Below, piece by piece: positions 35,693-46,166 of a stretch of 64,000 nucleotides of DNA. The stretch is from Adineta steineri (taxonomy: Eukaryota > Rotifera > Eurotatoria > Adinetida > Adinetidae): NCBI GenBank assembly GCA_905250115.1, contig CAJNOI010000026.1, forward strand, positions 81,880 to 145,879, written 5' to 3'. Each line of letters starts with the position of its first letter. Within the stretch, counting starts at the first letter, position 1. The translations under genes and the position numbers were made by a program. The notes beneath the pieces are model-generated. The model had not been told where the DNA came from. It ran no database searches and saw nothing but the letters and a program-made list of their open reading frames with translations.

Positions 35693-36712
35693 CTATAATA
35701 ATTGCATTTTTATTCCATATTTTTCAATAACATATTCTGGCATACATAAAACAGGATTAACTTTTTTAATAATATTCTCATCAAATGCATTTAATAATGA
35801 TAAACCAGTTACACCAAATAATGTATGAAATGGATCAGGTACATTTCCTGGACGATCAGCACATCCACCTGTTTCATCATCTTGTGAAGCTAAAATAAAT
35901 TTAATTAATTTGTCACTATTAATCCATTCAATTTTGCCAAGTATTTTTAATGATGCTAAAACCCACCATGAATAACAAACATCTGGTAATTTTTCTGGTC
36001 GTCCATTAAGTCCACCTGATTTTTCTAGCTGTCGTTCACATAACCACCATGCTAACATATTTCTTGTTGATAAATCAAGTTTATCAAGACGTTGAACAAG
36101 TGATAAAAATCCTAGACAACAATAAATTTGTCCAGCATGTGATTCAGCACCAGGTATACAACCAAAACCACCATCAAAATTTAAACAACTCATTACAAAA
36201 TCTGTTGCACGATCAATATCAATAGTATCTAATGAATCAATTAATTTTAAACATGCTATCGCACAAAATGAAAATCGTGTATCAATTTCACCCCATTTAT
36301 CACCTATAAAACTTCCATCATCTTGTTGTAATTGTTTTATATATGAAGTTAAACTTTGTTTATCAATTAAATCAATTCGATTTAATTGAACTAATATTTG
36401 TACAGCTGATAATGTATACAATAAATGTGTATCATGATTTGGACATGGTGAATAACCACCCGAAGTTTTATCATGACATTTTTGTACATAATCAATAATA
36501 TAATTTTGATCGATTTTATTTAATGAATTAAGTAAATCAAGACATGTACAAAGCCAATAGACGCCACTCATACGAAGATAATCTGTTATACCATATTCAT
36601 ATTTACTATGTGAATGACCATAACCAGTTAAAAATGCACAATGTTTTTCAATAAGTAATTCTTTTTGTGCTTTAGAATAATCAATAGTTACATCTCGTTG
36701 TGGTGTAGCCAT
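35693..36712 (-). CDS. RABGGTB: Rab geranylgeranyltransferase beta subunit
   Basis: One coding exon of 339 residues (human 331). It is the catalytic beta subunit that, with RABGGTA and a Rab escort protein, attaches geranylgeranyl groups to Rab C-terminal cysteines. Repeated prenyltransferase alpha-alpha motifs are clear: SGGYSPCPNHDTHLLYTLSA, DDGSFIGDKWGEIDTRFSFC, FDGGFGCIPGAESHAGQIYC, SGGLNGRPEKLPDVCYSWWV, TGGCADRPGNVPDPFHTLFG. The zinc ligands are the Asp and Cys of PDVCYSWW and the His of PFHTLFG, all present. The frame is open further upstream to 36787, but I chose the ATG at 36712. It matches the family N-terminus, and a splice acceptor (TTTTTTGTTTCAG) ends exactly one base before it. 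The upstream gene's stop is only 38 bases away. Confidence 0.95.
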   Translation of the reverse strand: MATPQRDVTIDYSKAQKELLIEKHCAFLTGYGHSHSKYEYGITDYLRMSGVYWLCTCLDLLNSLNKIDQNYIIDYVQKCHDKTSGGYSPCPNHDTHLLYTLSAVQILVQLNRIDLIDKQSLTSYIKQLQQDDGSFIGDKWGEIDTRFSFCAIACLKLIDSLDTIDIDRATDFVMSCLNFDGGFGCIPGAESHAGQIYCCLGFLSLVQRLDKLDLSTRNMLAWWLCERQLEKSGGLNGRPEKLPDVCYSWWVLASLKILGKIEWINSDKLIKFILASQDDETGGCADRPGNVPDPFHTLFGVTGLSLLNAFDENIIKKVNPVLCMPEYVIEKYGIKMQLL

Positions 36713-36750
36713 CTGAAACAAAAAAGTATATGTATAAAAAAAACTCAGTT
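36713..36750 (-). promoter_or_regulatory. 38-base METTL25-RABGGTB junction with splice acceptor, candidate trans-splice site
   Basis: Reading the minus strand, the METTL25 TGA (36751-36753) is followed by a pyrimidine-rich stretch ending in TTTCAG, and the RABGGTB ATG follows at once. There is no room for a promoter and no upstream exon that would need this acceptor for ordinary splicing, except METTL25 itself. The arrangement is what an SL trans-spliced operon would show. Spliced-leader trans-splicing is established in bdelloid rotifers. Confidence 0.6.
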
Positions 36751-38907
36751 TCAAATATTTTTTTCTTTTAATGAAATTAAACACCAACGACGTGGTGACT
36801 TTATCGGATCAAAAAGTGCCACTAAATAAGATGATGCTGTTGGTATCTTTAAAAAAGAGAAAAGAAAAATATTTTGTTAATATTATGAAATGAAAACAAA
36901 CAGATTCTTGAAGAAAAACAAGTCGATCAAGTAAAATCATCATTTCAATTAATCCAGAAAATAAAACTTTTAATTGAATAAATGTATGAAGTTGAAGATG
37001 ACAAGATTCATAACGTGTCCAATAATCATTAATTATATCCGATGTTATCTAATTAATAAAATCAGAACAATATGTTTTCATTAACTAAAAATCTAACGAT
37101 TTATTCAAATACGATCGCATTCTTATGCAGAAATAAATCAAGATGGTTTGTACGGTGTTTTATCCATCGGATGGGCGGCGCCCATCCGAAAATATACAGT
37201 ACCTGTATACTTTGAGATGGCCCAGGTGGGTGCTGAATAAACGCCCCCCACCCTAAATTTCGATTCGCCCATCCGAAAAATGAAACCTAGATAAAACACT
37301 GAAATTTTGTGTTCATTTTCCTTATGTAAATTAATATCCATTTAATGCTGAAAATTTACTATTAAGACGAAAGAGTTTTTGTACAAAAGTTTTTCGCATC
37401 TATTGATTTATTACATGAAATCTTACTTTTGTTTTATCTAATTTTAATTTGTTCAATGCTTTCCAAACATATTCTTCAAAAGTTAAAGGTTTTCGATTTA
37501 TTTTTCCTAATTTAATATCTTCCAAAGCACTTGTTAATTGATAAACTTCAACAAGAATTACTTGCATTAATGCACGATACCATAAACCAGCATTTAATGT
37601 CTATTATAAATAACGGAAAAATAATTCTCAAAAATCGAAACTGAAAAAAATTCATTTTTCTATATTGAAATTAAATTTACTAGATTTTACAAGTAATGGC
37701 TCCATCACTTCGGATAGAGTACGGCGGTTCCAAAAGAAATCGAACCGAAACATACCTTCTGAAAATGAAACCACTCATTTCCACTGACCGGAACCGCCGT
37801 ACTCTAACTTCGGAGCTCGAAATTCATGTAACTCTTTATTTATCATAGTCTTTCAATGAAATTTACTTGATCGGCTTTATTTCTTTCAAATGATTGTACA
37901 GCAAGCATTCTTGCATTTCGACCTAATTTTGTTTTTTCTTGTATCAATCGATAACTTAACGGAAAACTGCATGGATCATTTTCACTAGAAAGTTCTAAAA
38001 AACAATTTGAAAGCTGCTTTTTTTCTTGTATGATTTTTAATTATACTTGTAAATGGATTTGGAACAAATTTTTCTTCTAAAAGATGATAACAACATGCAA
38101 CATTCGCAATAGCGCGCACAGCAGAATTTTCAACAAAATGATATATAAGTGAACAAGATAATGAACCACATGCATGAAGGCCACAAAGAAGAAATGATGA
38201 TGAATAGGAATCAAATGTTTGATAAAATAAGTTTTCAAAATTTGTTTCACTATTAACAATTGTTGATGTTGTTTTATATTTTTTATTATTATTTAATTCT
38301 TTTTGATATTTTGATATAAGTTCTAATCGTCGTTCACCACTATGTGCTGTTGCTTCACATGATTCAATACCAAGAACATTTCGATCATAATCATGAGATA
38401 TTTGTACACCTAAATAACCACGGCCACTTCCATAATCAATTATCTAAATAAATTCAAATTATAACAGAAATACAGAAAAAACTATTTTACCGAATCAGCA
38501 TTCGACATATTAGCTAATTGATTAATAACAGGTGCTAATATATCGACTTCATGTTCTTTTTTTTGACTCATAAATGTTCGAGTTATAAATTTATATGATT
38601 TTGTTTGATCTTTCTCTCGTAAAATTTCTTCTTCAAATTTTTCACGTGTATATGTTACTCGTTCAATTTTTTTTCTCCATTCAATTATTTCATCAATTAA
38701 TCCTTCTAAACGATTTTTAGCTGATAGAGATTCTTGATAGCGTTGTTCAAATAGATCATAAAGATTTATTCGTTCTTCCTGACGAATCCATTCCGGTACA
38801 TAAGTACTCCAATGATCACGAATTAAATAATCAACATTATGAGAATTTAATAATGGTAAATATGGCTGAAGAAAATTACGAATACCGATGAGAATTTCTT
38901 CCGTCAT
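36751..38907 (-). CDS. METTL25/METTL25B-like methyltransferase
   Basis: Six exons (38491-38907, 38047-38443, 37867-37994, 37427-37600, 36902-37048, 36751-36846) give 452 residues, near the size of METTL25B/RRNAD1 (475). Residues ~1-110 are helical with Trp/Tyr-rich segments (WSTYVPEWIR). MSQKKEHEVD precedes the Rossmann-like core, whose SAM-binding motif is IIDYGSGRGYLG (about 140-151), followed by GIESCE. LCGLHACGSLS and a VACCYHLL motif are typical of this family. The C-terminal exons (LNAGLWYRALMQVIL, ITSDIINDYWTRYE, LDRLVFLQES, LFDPIKSPRRW) match the family's end. METTL25 proteins are putative methyltransferases with poorly known substrates. Two introns carry inverted-repeat elements, which lengthen them. 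Confidence 0.88.
37153..37301. mobile_element. MITE-like inverted-repeat element in a METTL25 intron
   Basis: The ends are CGGTGTTTTATC and, inverted, CAGTGTTTTATC. Internally GGATGGGCG and CGCCCATCC recur on both sides. The element is markedly GC-rich against its surroundings and sits in the fifth intron. No convincing target duplication is visible, and the arms differ, so it is probably old. The reading frame across it is meaningless. Confidence 0.6.
37707..37814. mobile_element. 92-base hAT-type MITE with 8-base target duplication
   Basis: The element spans 37715-37806. Its ends are perfect 17-base inverted repeats, TAGAGTACGGCGGTTCC and GGAACCGCCGTACTCTA. It is flanked on both sides by the same 8 bases, ACTTCGGA (37707-37714 and 37807-37814). 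An 8-base duplication and a TAGxG-like terminus are the mark of hAT-superfamily insertion. It lies in the third intron of the METTL25-like gene, between 37601 and 37866. Perfect arms and perfect duplication suggest a recent insertion. Confidence 0.85.
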
Positions 38908-39257
38908 TTATAGTTTTTTTATCTAGAATAATAAACCTGAGATAAAATCATTTGTAGCCATGTTATTTTTCTCGGTATTTTCATTAATCATGAATCGATT
39001 AGCTATATACAATCTTTTTGATACAAAATGATCAATCAATCCTTAAGCCTTTTAAATAATCATATAGTCCTTTTCTTTCTCATTTTATTCATTTTAGTTC
39101 TAAATATTTCAAAGACAATGTATACATCCTATTGCGTATATTTAATCAAAGATCTAAACTGGCACGAATAAATAAAAATATAAAAAAAAGAGAGATAGTA
39201 ATACGATGCTGGATTATATAATAACTCGAGAATTTTTTTTCTATATTTGTTGATATT
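38908..39257. other. Short intergenic spacer
   Basis: 350 AT-rich bases between the start of METTL25 and the stop of the next minus-strand gene. No signals assigned. Confidence 0.5.
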
Positions 39258-39851
39258 TTAACGACGAGCGAACCAGTAGAAGATTGTTGCTCCACCAGCA
39301 GCTAATGCTAATTTACCAAGTTGAATACCGCCCCATGAAGCTAATAATGTTTTAGCTTTTTCTGATTTAGCATCAAGTGTTAAAAATTTAAGTTGTTCAG
39401 CAACTGGATATTCAACGAGAGCACAGTATGGAATACCAGCTAGAAAAAAAACAAAGAAATATTTATTTATTTTTCAATATCAAATAGATTCTTACCAAGC
39501 ATTAAACCTGAACCAATAAGCCAATAGTTATCTTTTGTTTGTTGGTATGCTAATGCACCTGATGCACCGCTAACAAGTAACATTAAATTTGTTAAATATT
39601 TTGATCGTTTATGTGCTTCAAGTAATTCTGGGATGGCATGTTCACCAGAAATATGCATACGAGCATCGTGATTAACAAAGATTTCTCCTAAACCACCACC
39701 AACACTCATAATGGATGACCATAATGCAAACTAAAAAAAAACAAACAATAGGATTAAATTATAAGAGAAGTTTAATAAAATAGAAAGTTTTATTTACGTG
39801 AACACCTTGCTCGGCAATTGTATCGAGAATACTATGTTGAACAGCGGACAT
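39258..39851 (-). CDS. Small four-TM membrane protein, unknown
   Basis: Three exons (39798-39851, 39496-39730, 39258-39439) give 156 residues. Four hydrophobic segments can be seen: FALWSSIMSVGGGLGEIF (~19-36), YLTNLMLLVSGASGALAY (~62-79), YWLIGSGLMLGAGIPYCALV (~87-106), and GGIQLGKLALAAGGATIFYW (~133-152). Polar loops include NHDARMHISGEHAIPELLEA. The end is FARR, and there is no cleaved signal peptide. The layout resembles small DUF1772-like or SPW-type membrane proteins, but I cannot name the family. Frame and splice borders are clean. Confidence 0.78.
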
Positions 39852-40868
39852 ATTTGCACTTAATAATCGTGATTATTTTTATCTGGATAAAAACAAGATG
39901 ACGATCAGATGAATATCAAATGTTACAATAAGGAGGAATATTGATGACTCATTATGAAAATATATTATAATAAAAACTAATTTATTAATAAGAAAATAAA
40001 TTCTAGAGATTGAAATAAAATAATTACTGATGAAAAATATTTATTATACACTTAAATTTTATTGGACGATGACCGTTGCTAAGCAACAATATTCAATAGA
40101 ATTGATTTATGGTTGAGTTTCTCTAATGATAACTCACGTAATCTTCTTGAAACGACAATGAATCAAAATAAAAAGCTTATAGAAGTATTTCTCGAAGAGA
40201 ATACAATCAATCAGGAATATTTTCACTGTTTCTATAACAACAAATATAATAAAAACTTGAAAAAATGAATATATTTGTGGATTTCATTAAAGATTATTTT
40301 TTTCATAATTTCTAAGGTTTCCAGGCACCATGACCCAGTTTGTTCCAGATTTCTAAAACAAGCAATACTCAGTGCACCTATTTATTTGATCATCCAGATA
40401 AGATTAAAATTCATAATTAGATGTTCAAAAAAGATATCTATTCGAGATAAATTTCTTTCATGTAAAAATGTAATTAACTTAAAAAAGTTATTTTTATGAT
40501 GTAGAATACAGAATTTTCTAATTGATGTCTGACAGAAAAATCGAGGATGTATGTGATAATCTCTTGAGACTGTTTCCTACCATTCTTCAATCATTTATAA
40601 TTTTTAATCTGTGTTTGAAAAACAAGAAGATTAGTCACAGAATGCTAAACTCATCCAGAGGTGGGACAAAGGACTCAAAGATTGTATGAGAACATAGAGT
40701 TTATACAAGAATATATTGTACGAAATCTTAGTATTATTACTGGGTAATAGAGACCCTTCTAATTGATTATGAAGTATCGTGTACTGAAAATAACCTTTTA
40801 TTACATTAAAAGAAATAAATTAACAGAAAAAAAACAACAAAATTAGATCGTAAAAACACAAACTGTCA
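39852..40868. other. Intergenic DNA
   Basis: About 1 kb, AT-rich. The frame at 40275-40499 lacks family resemblance. No bounded repeat recognised. Confidence 0.5.
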
Positions 40869-41039
40869 TCAAGATCGACGGCGTTTTTGACGGTGATATT
40901 GTGGACTAATATCAGGTTTTGATACGCGTGGACTCGGCATTAGTGAAGATCGACGACGACATATACATGGTCGTTTTGCAGGTGGTTGGTCACCATAACC
41001 ATGATAACAAGGTTCTGGACGAGAATAATTTAACCCCAT
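40869..41039 (-). CDS. Small Arg-rich protein (56 residues), hypothetical
   Basis: A minus-strand frame starting MGLNYSRPEPCYHGYG and ending with the basic string RQKRRRS. It contains CICRRRSS and two Pro-rich stretches. Codon use is regular, unlike the AT-rich noise around it. Like the small frame at 23183-23371 it begins Met-Gly and ends in an Arg cluster, but the two do not align. Basic clusters could act in nucleic-acid binding or nuclear import; this is speculation. Its shortness keeps confidence moderate. Confidence 0.4.
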   Translation of the reverse strand: MGLNYSRPEPCYHGYGDQPPAKRPCICRRRSSLMPSPRVSKPDISPQYHRQKRRRS

Positions 41040-42706
41040 ATTTTTCACAAAGAAATTCTTATATATATTATTTCAATCAATATATACCTTCGAATGTCTT
41101 TTTCTATTTAGTCGTGCGACAGAAATGACAGGTTTTATTATCGTTAACACATATATATTAATAACAGATTATTAATCATGACGTTTCTCTATTTTTTCAT
41201 AGAAAAGAGAGAAAGCTCTGGAAAGAACAGGAAATTGAAATATACAGGGAAATAATTATTTTTCATTATCTCGACAAAAAAAACACATTATATAATATAC
41301 ATGTGGGATTTAAGTGAATGTGTTCGACAAAGTCCGTTGTTTGAGTACACTATAATATAAAAACCGCAGTCAATTAACATATTTTTTATTACATGAATGT
41401 AAAGTATACTCTATCAATTTTTGTTTTTTTCTAATAAAAATATTATTCGGGTTATCTAGTATAGTTTTCATGGTTTGAGAGCTGCTATATATTGAATGAA
41501 CTTGATTTTATATTAATAAATTATTTATATAATCTCAAGTGCAACAGGTGATACATGTATTACATTAGAAATTCAAATAAAATCTATACGTTAAGTACTA
41601 CTCATAGATTATATATGATTTACTACATGACTTCTTTTGATCCAAAAAATAAATTGTTAATATATAATTTAACATTATTAATAAAAAAGTCTGATAAGCA
41701 TGTTAAAAATCAAATGAAGTGTTCAACAAGACTAGTTTATCATTATGACATACGCCGCATTTTTCATTGTTATTATATACATGAATCGAATAACTTTTTT
41801 TGTTCTATAATAAAGAGTTTTTTCTTTGATTGATGATCAGTGACATCTTGTCACCTTGACATTGAAAATATGATACGCAACTATACGAACAAATGAATTT
41901 TAATATATGTAAGTTTTTTAATAAGTGTTATTTCTCAAGATTTCTATTCATTTACAGTTACAGATTGACAAGGAAATGATGTGTTATTAGACAAATATCA
42001 TGACAAAAAGTAAACATGTTTCTATGGTTAAATAAAAACAAATATAATTTATTATTTCTTACAGTAGTTCATTCTAAATATGTCGTATAAATTGATGAAA
42101 AACAAATCCCTACAAAATAGAATCAGAAACAAAGATAAAAATGACCGTAATGGCATATACCGCATCTTCTGGAATAATCTAAAATGTGTTGATGTGTTAT
42201 TCACATCATTTCTTTTATATCTATTTTGATGAAAACATATAAAATCCGGGAAATTAATGAAATCTTGAGAATGAGTACAGATACAAAAATCAGAAGACTC
42301 AGTAATACTTCGAGTTGAACAAAAAAAAATTCCAACACTAATCGAAACGACCTAGACCGAAGCCACATTATTATCTAAAAATATATGTATTATAATTAAT
42401 GTTAAAAAAAAATATAAAGATACCTAGATGATTCAAGTCTATATATTATCCACTACTGAAATTTACTGATCAGATTCTTCTATTAGGCTTAAGTATTGAA
42501 GGTTCCCGAAAGAGATTATCTTTTATTTGCTATTAATAAACCAAGGATAATCCTGATTACGAACCTAAAAAAAACTAAATCTCCATTTTTTTTATTTAAT
42601 AAATTCGTATTGCTTTTTTCTCAGTTTATCTTAAAAATTAATTAATGTGATAATCAAGAATCTGAATGAGATTTTGTGATCTATTTCTTTTTTTTTGTAG
42701 GATAAA
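41040..42706. other. Intergenic DNA
   Basis: No gene supported; the frame at 41555-41833 is low complexity. A splice acceptor (TTTTTTTTTGTAG) lies 6 bases before the ATG at 42707, so a 5' UTR exon or a trans-splice site must be considered for the next gene. Confidence 0.5.
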
Positions 42707-43405
42707 ATGAATGACTATATTCAAGCATTTAATAATGGTTTAAATTATTTACCAGATAATTGTGATTTAACTGGTCTTTATTGTCGTTTAACAAAAGGTA
42801 TAACTGATGATGATTTTTCTCGTTTATCACAAGATCCAACTAAACGTCTTGCATGGGTATATGATCATGAAACACTTCGTAGTCTACTTGGTATGTCTCA
42901 TCTTGAGATGTTAATTCATTCAGGACATACAATAGAATGGATTCGTCATCAATTAGAAGGAAATAAAAAATTTAAATTAATTATTTTTTCTGTTCCATCC
43001 GATGAAGTTAAATTAGCTACATGGGATAATTTATTTGAAATTTTATCAATAGGTTATCCGGAAATTGATTCAAATACTTGGTATCGTTATTCAAATCAAT
43101 TAAAACAAATGACATTTAAAGAAATTGATCCAGAAGGAATCATTGTTAGAAATTATTATTTAGGACCAACGTCTGATGGACATATGCATACAGATCGATT
43201 TTTAAGTTTAAAAGAGCAACCAACATTATTACAAGTTAGAGCTTTTTTACATCATCAGATTGGTTTGAATGAATTATATGGAGGCGATGGAAAAACTATA
43301 ACACATCTTGGAGATGTAGTAGATAAAGAATATATAACTGTAAATCGACCTTTAAATGAATTGAAACAATGTGCTATATTAGATCTAAACCCTATTCTTC
43401 CATAA
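42707..43405 (+). CDS. Conserved-looking orphan protein, unknown
   Basis: Single coding exon of 232 residues. The composition is that of a soluble globular protein: alternating helical and strand-like segments (KFKLIIFSVPSDEVKLATWD, ATWDNLFEILSIGYPEID), aromatic-rich YYLGPTSDGHMHTDRFL, and an acidic C-terminal half. No signal peptide, membrane segment or repeat. No family is recognised. Regular codon use over 700 bases and an acceptor just upstream of the ATG support a real gene. The lack of introns in the coding part would fit either a recently acquired gene or simple chance. Confidence 0.7.
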   Translation: MNDYIQAFNNGLNYLPDNCDLTGLYCRLTKGITDDDFSRLSQDPTKRLAWVYDHETLRSLLGMSHLEMLIHSGHTIEWIRHQLEGNKKFKLIIFSVPSDEVKLATWDNLFEILSIGYPEIDSNTWYRYSNQLKQMTFKEIDPEGIIVRNYYLGPTSDGHMHTDRFLSLKEQPTLLQVRAFLHHQIGLNELYGGDGKTITHLGDVVDKEYITVNRPLNELKQCAILDLNPILP

Positions 43406-46166
43406 TTAATATACCAGTTACTTGTTAAATTATTTGATAATTTAAATCAATCATTTATTCATGACAATAAAATAAAAGTCTTCAGTCGAAGATATTTATC
43501 AATATTTCATTTCATAGTTAATACTATTAACAAAGTATTAAGGTATGAATGTTGATATATGATAATTCGAATCGATTTCGATCAATGTTCTTCGTTTTGA
43601 TGATATAGACCATGCTAAACACTTGGATATGAGAAAAGAACAACTTTCAATATAATGAATGAAATTTTTCTAAGATTTTATTACTAATATTTCTTCATAA
43701 ATCTTGTCTAGAGATTTACATGAAGAAACTGAAAAACGATGATAAAATAGAAAATTTTACATATTTCAATAAAAGCGAATAAACGAATCTTACATGATTT
43801 TTTAACTTAAATTGAAATATTCTATGGAAAAGAATCTGTTGATGATAAAAAAAGAAGTGTTCGAGAATTCTACTGTTGCCCTTGCTGCTGTTGATGTATT
43901 GAAAATTAGACATGTTTATAACACAAGTGATATGAGGAATTACAGTAGTTGATAGTAGAGTGCTAATCGGAAAAAAATAATATTTATACTTCTTATATCC
44001 ATACGTAACTGTAGAATAAACATTTTGTACAAATAATCGTTTAGAATAGTTTGAAGACTATTTAGAAAGAATTTGTATTGTAACGATGTAGTAACATATC
44101 AATCACCGACAAAATATATTCGTGAGTAACAAAACAGGACAGATAGTTACTATTTAAGTGATACTCAAATTAATAAAATCAATGAAAAACAATAGAATTT
44201 TATATGTAAATCATGACACATTCATTCAAGTATCAATTATTAAACTAGAGGCAAATATGACAGTTTATACAGTCTATCGATGCTATATGATATTTCTTAT
44301 GACATAGTTCAATAAGAGTGATTCAAACTTTATTCGTCATATGGATATATTTTCCATAGCATCTAGCCATGCTAAGTAACCCACAAAAGATTAAAATATA
44401 TAATTACAGGATAAAAAAGGAATATCCATTTCTCAAGAAACAACATCAAATTATTTTTTTCATTTTATAAAAAACTTTATGCACTGTTTTTTTCCTATTC
44501 AGATAAGATTCATGCTAGCTTTGCATTTTGATACTGTTCTTATATTACTTATTCATATAGGTCAATGTGATAAATATATGTTTTGATATCAGTTCTTAAC
44601 CGTAAAATAAAATATTGGTTTACAAGTTAATTTAAATTACTGTGGATTTTTTGTTTGATAGATAGATTTAACAGAGATTCGAATTATTGTATATCTCATT
44701 AAAGTTGTAAATTAAATAGCGGCGGCGGCAGGAATTTAGACCAGGGTGGACTCGAGCCCAATGAATATAGACTAGGGTGGGCTCGGGCCTAATAGATTTA
44801 GGCTAGGATGGACTCGGCATTATATATATAAGATCTAAAAAAAAACTTCAGAGTGGGCTGAGCCCACCCCAGGCCGCCCTTGGCGTCGCAAATATAATTA
44901 AGTTTTAGATAACTATCGATGAATGTTTTTTTCTTCTTATTTGAAGAATATTAAAACGCAATAGAAAATATTTAAATTCCTTTTTCGTCTTGAAAACTAG
45001 TTTATTTGATTTTTAATACCGTTATAACGTTGTTCTATTAGGTTACATTAACAAAGAAGGCACATAAACCAAAATAAAGATCTATGATCATTTATTATTA
45101 AAATCTAATTAAAAGTATCAAAAACAAAATATGAAATGACGACGGTTTTATCTTTGTGGTATACATTGTTTTCGTGCTTTTGCTTGTTTTTTTTAAGTTG
45201 TATTACAAATAAACAATATATTAATCAATTGAAAAACAAAAGTACCAATAAAGTGTGTCATACTACTAAATAAAGCTTAACCTATGAAATGAAATTAAAT
45301 GACGATATTGCATAAACAATGTATGAATGTATTTAAGTATCTAAAAATAAGACGTAGGAGAGAAAGTGCTTTCTCTCTTTTTTTCTTCTCTACTAGTATG
45401 ACGTCCGATTTAAAACGCGTTTAGAATATCTTCTTTTTTAGTAATAGGAAACAAACATATGTTCTGCATTTATATATTTACAAGAGAATGAATTCATTTT
45501 TTGTTTTGCATATCTATTAAGAAAGTTGCTTTGAAAAAAGGAAGTATATAATAAACCAACTAAAAGCAAGAAAAAAAATTCATTCCTTATTTTATCTATC
45601 AGGTAATCACACACACACAGCTGTTGTTGTTGTTGTTAATATAAGTGTATAAGTAACATAGATCATAGCAAATTAAGGATTTTCTTTTCGACTATTTCCT
45701 TTCAAACAATTTAGTTCCTTTATACAGTAATTTCCTATGCGGATGATTTTCAATCTACCGATTTTTTGTTCTAATGATCATGCACATAAATTGTGGATAA
45801 GAAAAACAGGTAGATTGACGTCAAAAGAACGGTGATCGAAAAATAATTATTCTCTTGGGGTTTTCTCTTAACGAACATTAGTTAAACTAAGAATATGCAC
45901 GATCTCGCTATCATTGAGAGAGAACGGGGTGACTTGTTGAGGCGGAGGAGATAAATTATTGAATAGAAGCAAAAAAAATAAAACAAGAAAGAGAGAATTA
46001 TGACAGGGAAGATCACAAACAGGAATATATTTAGTTGATTTTCAATGGTTTGTATTTATAATCAGATATATACATAAACGATGTGCAAGTTTTATTATAA
46101 TAAGTTAATCAAATAAGCAAATGATTGTTCTTTTTCTATTTGAAGATTATATCCGTGATTAATATC
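43406..46166. other. Intergenic DNA with a GC-rich repeat island
   Basis: About 2.8 kb. Apart from the GC-rich element at 44719-44889 (listed separately) it is AT-rich and non-coding, with short microsatellites near 45606-45640 (CA and GTT repeats). Confidence 0.5.
44719..44889. repeat. GC-rich element with 31-base tandem units and inverted ends
   Basis: Three units of about 31 bases start at 44732, 44763 and 44794, each with the core AGxCxAGGxTGGxCTCGxxC. The island ends in GCGGCGGCAGG on the left and, inverted, GCGACGCC...GGGCGGCC on the right. GTGGGCTGAGCCCAC is a near-palindrome inside. It is sharply bounded by AT-rich DNA, which suggests an inserted element. Confidence 0.65.

Noticed and set aside
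36713-36787. Upstream extension of RABGGTB giving 25 extra residues
   Set aside because: It would overlap the METTL25 last exon and stop, and a splice acceptor abuts the family-like ATG at 36712.
37138-37341. 67-codon minus-strand frame in a METTL25 intron
   Set aside because: It is created by the GC-rich inverted-repeat element.
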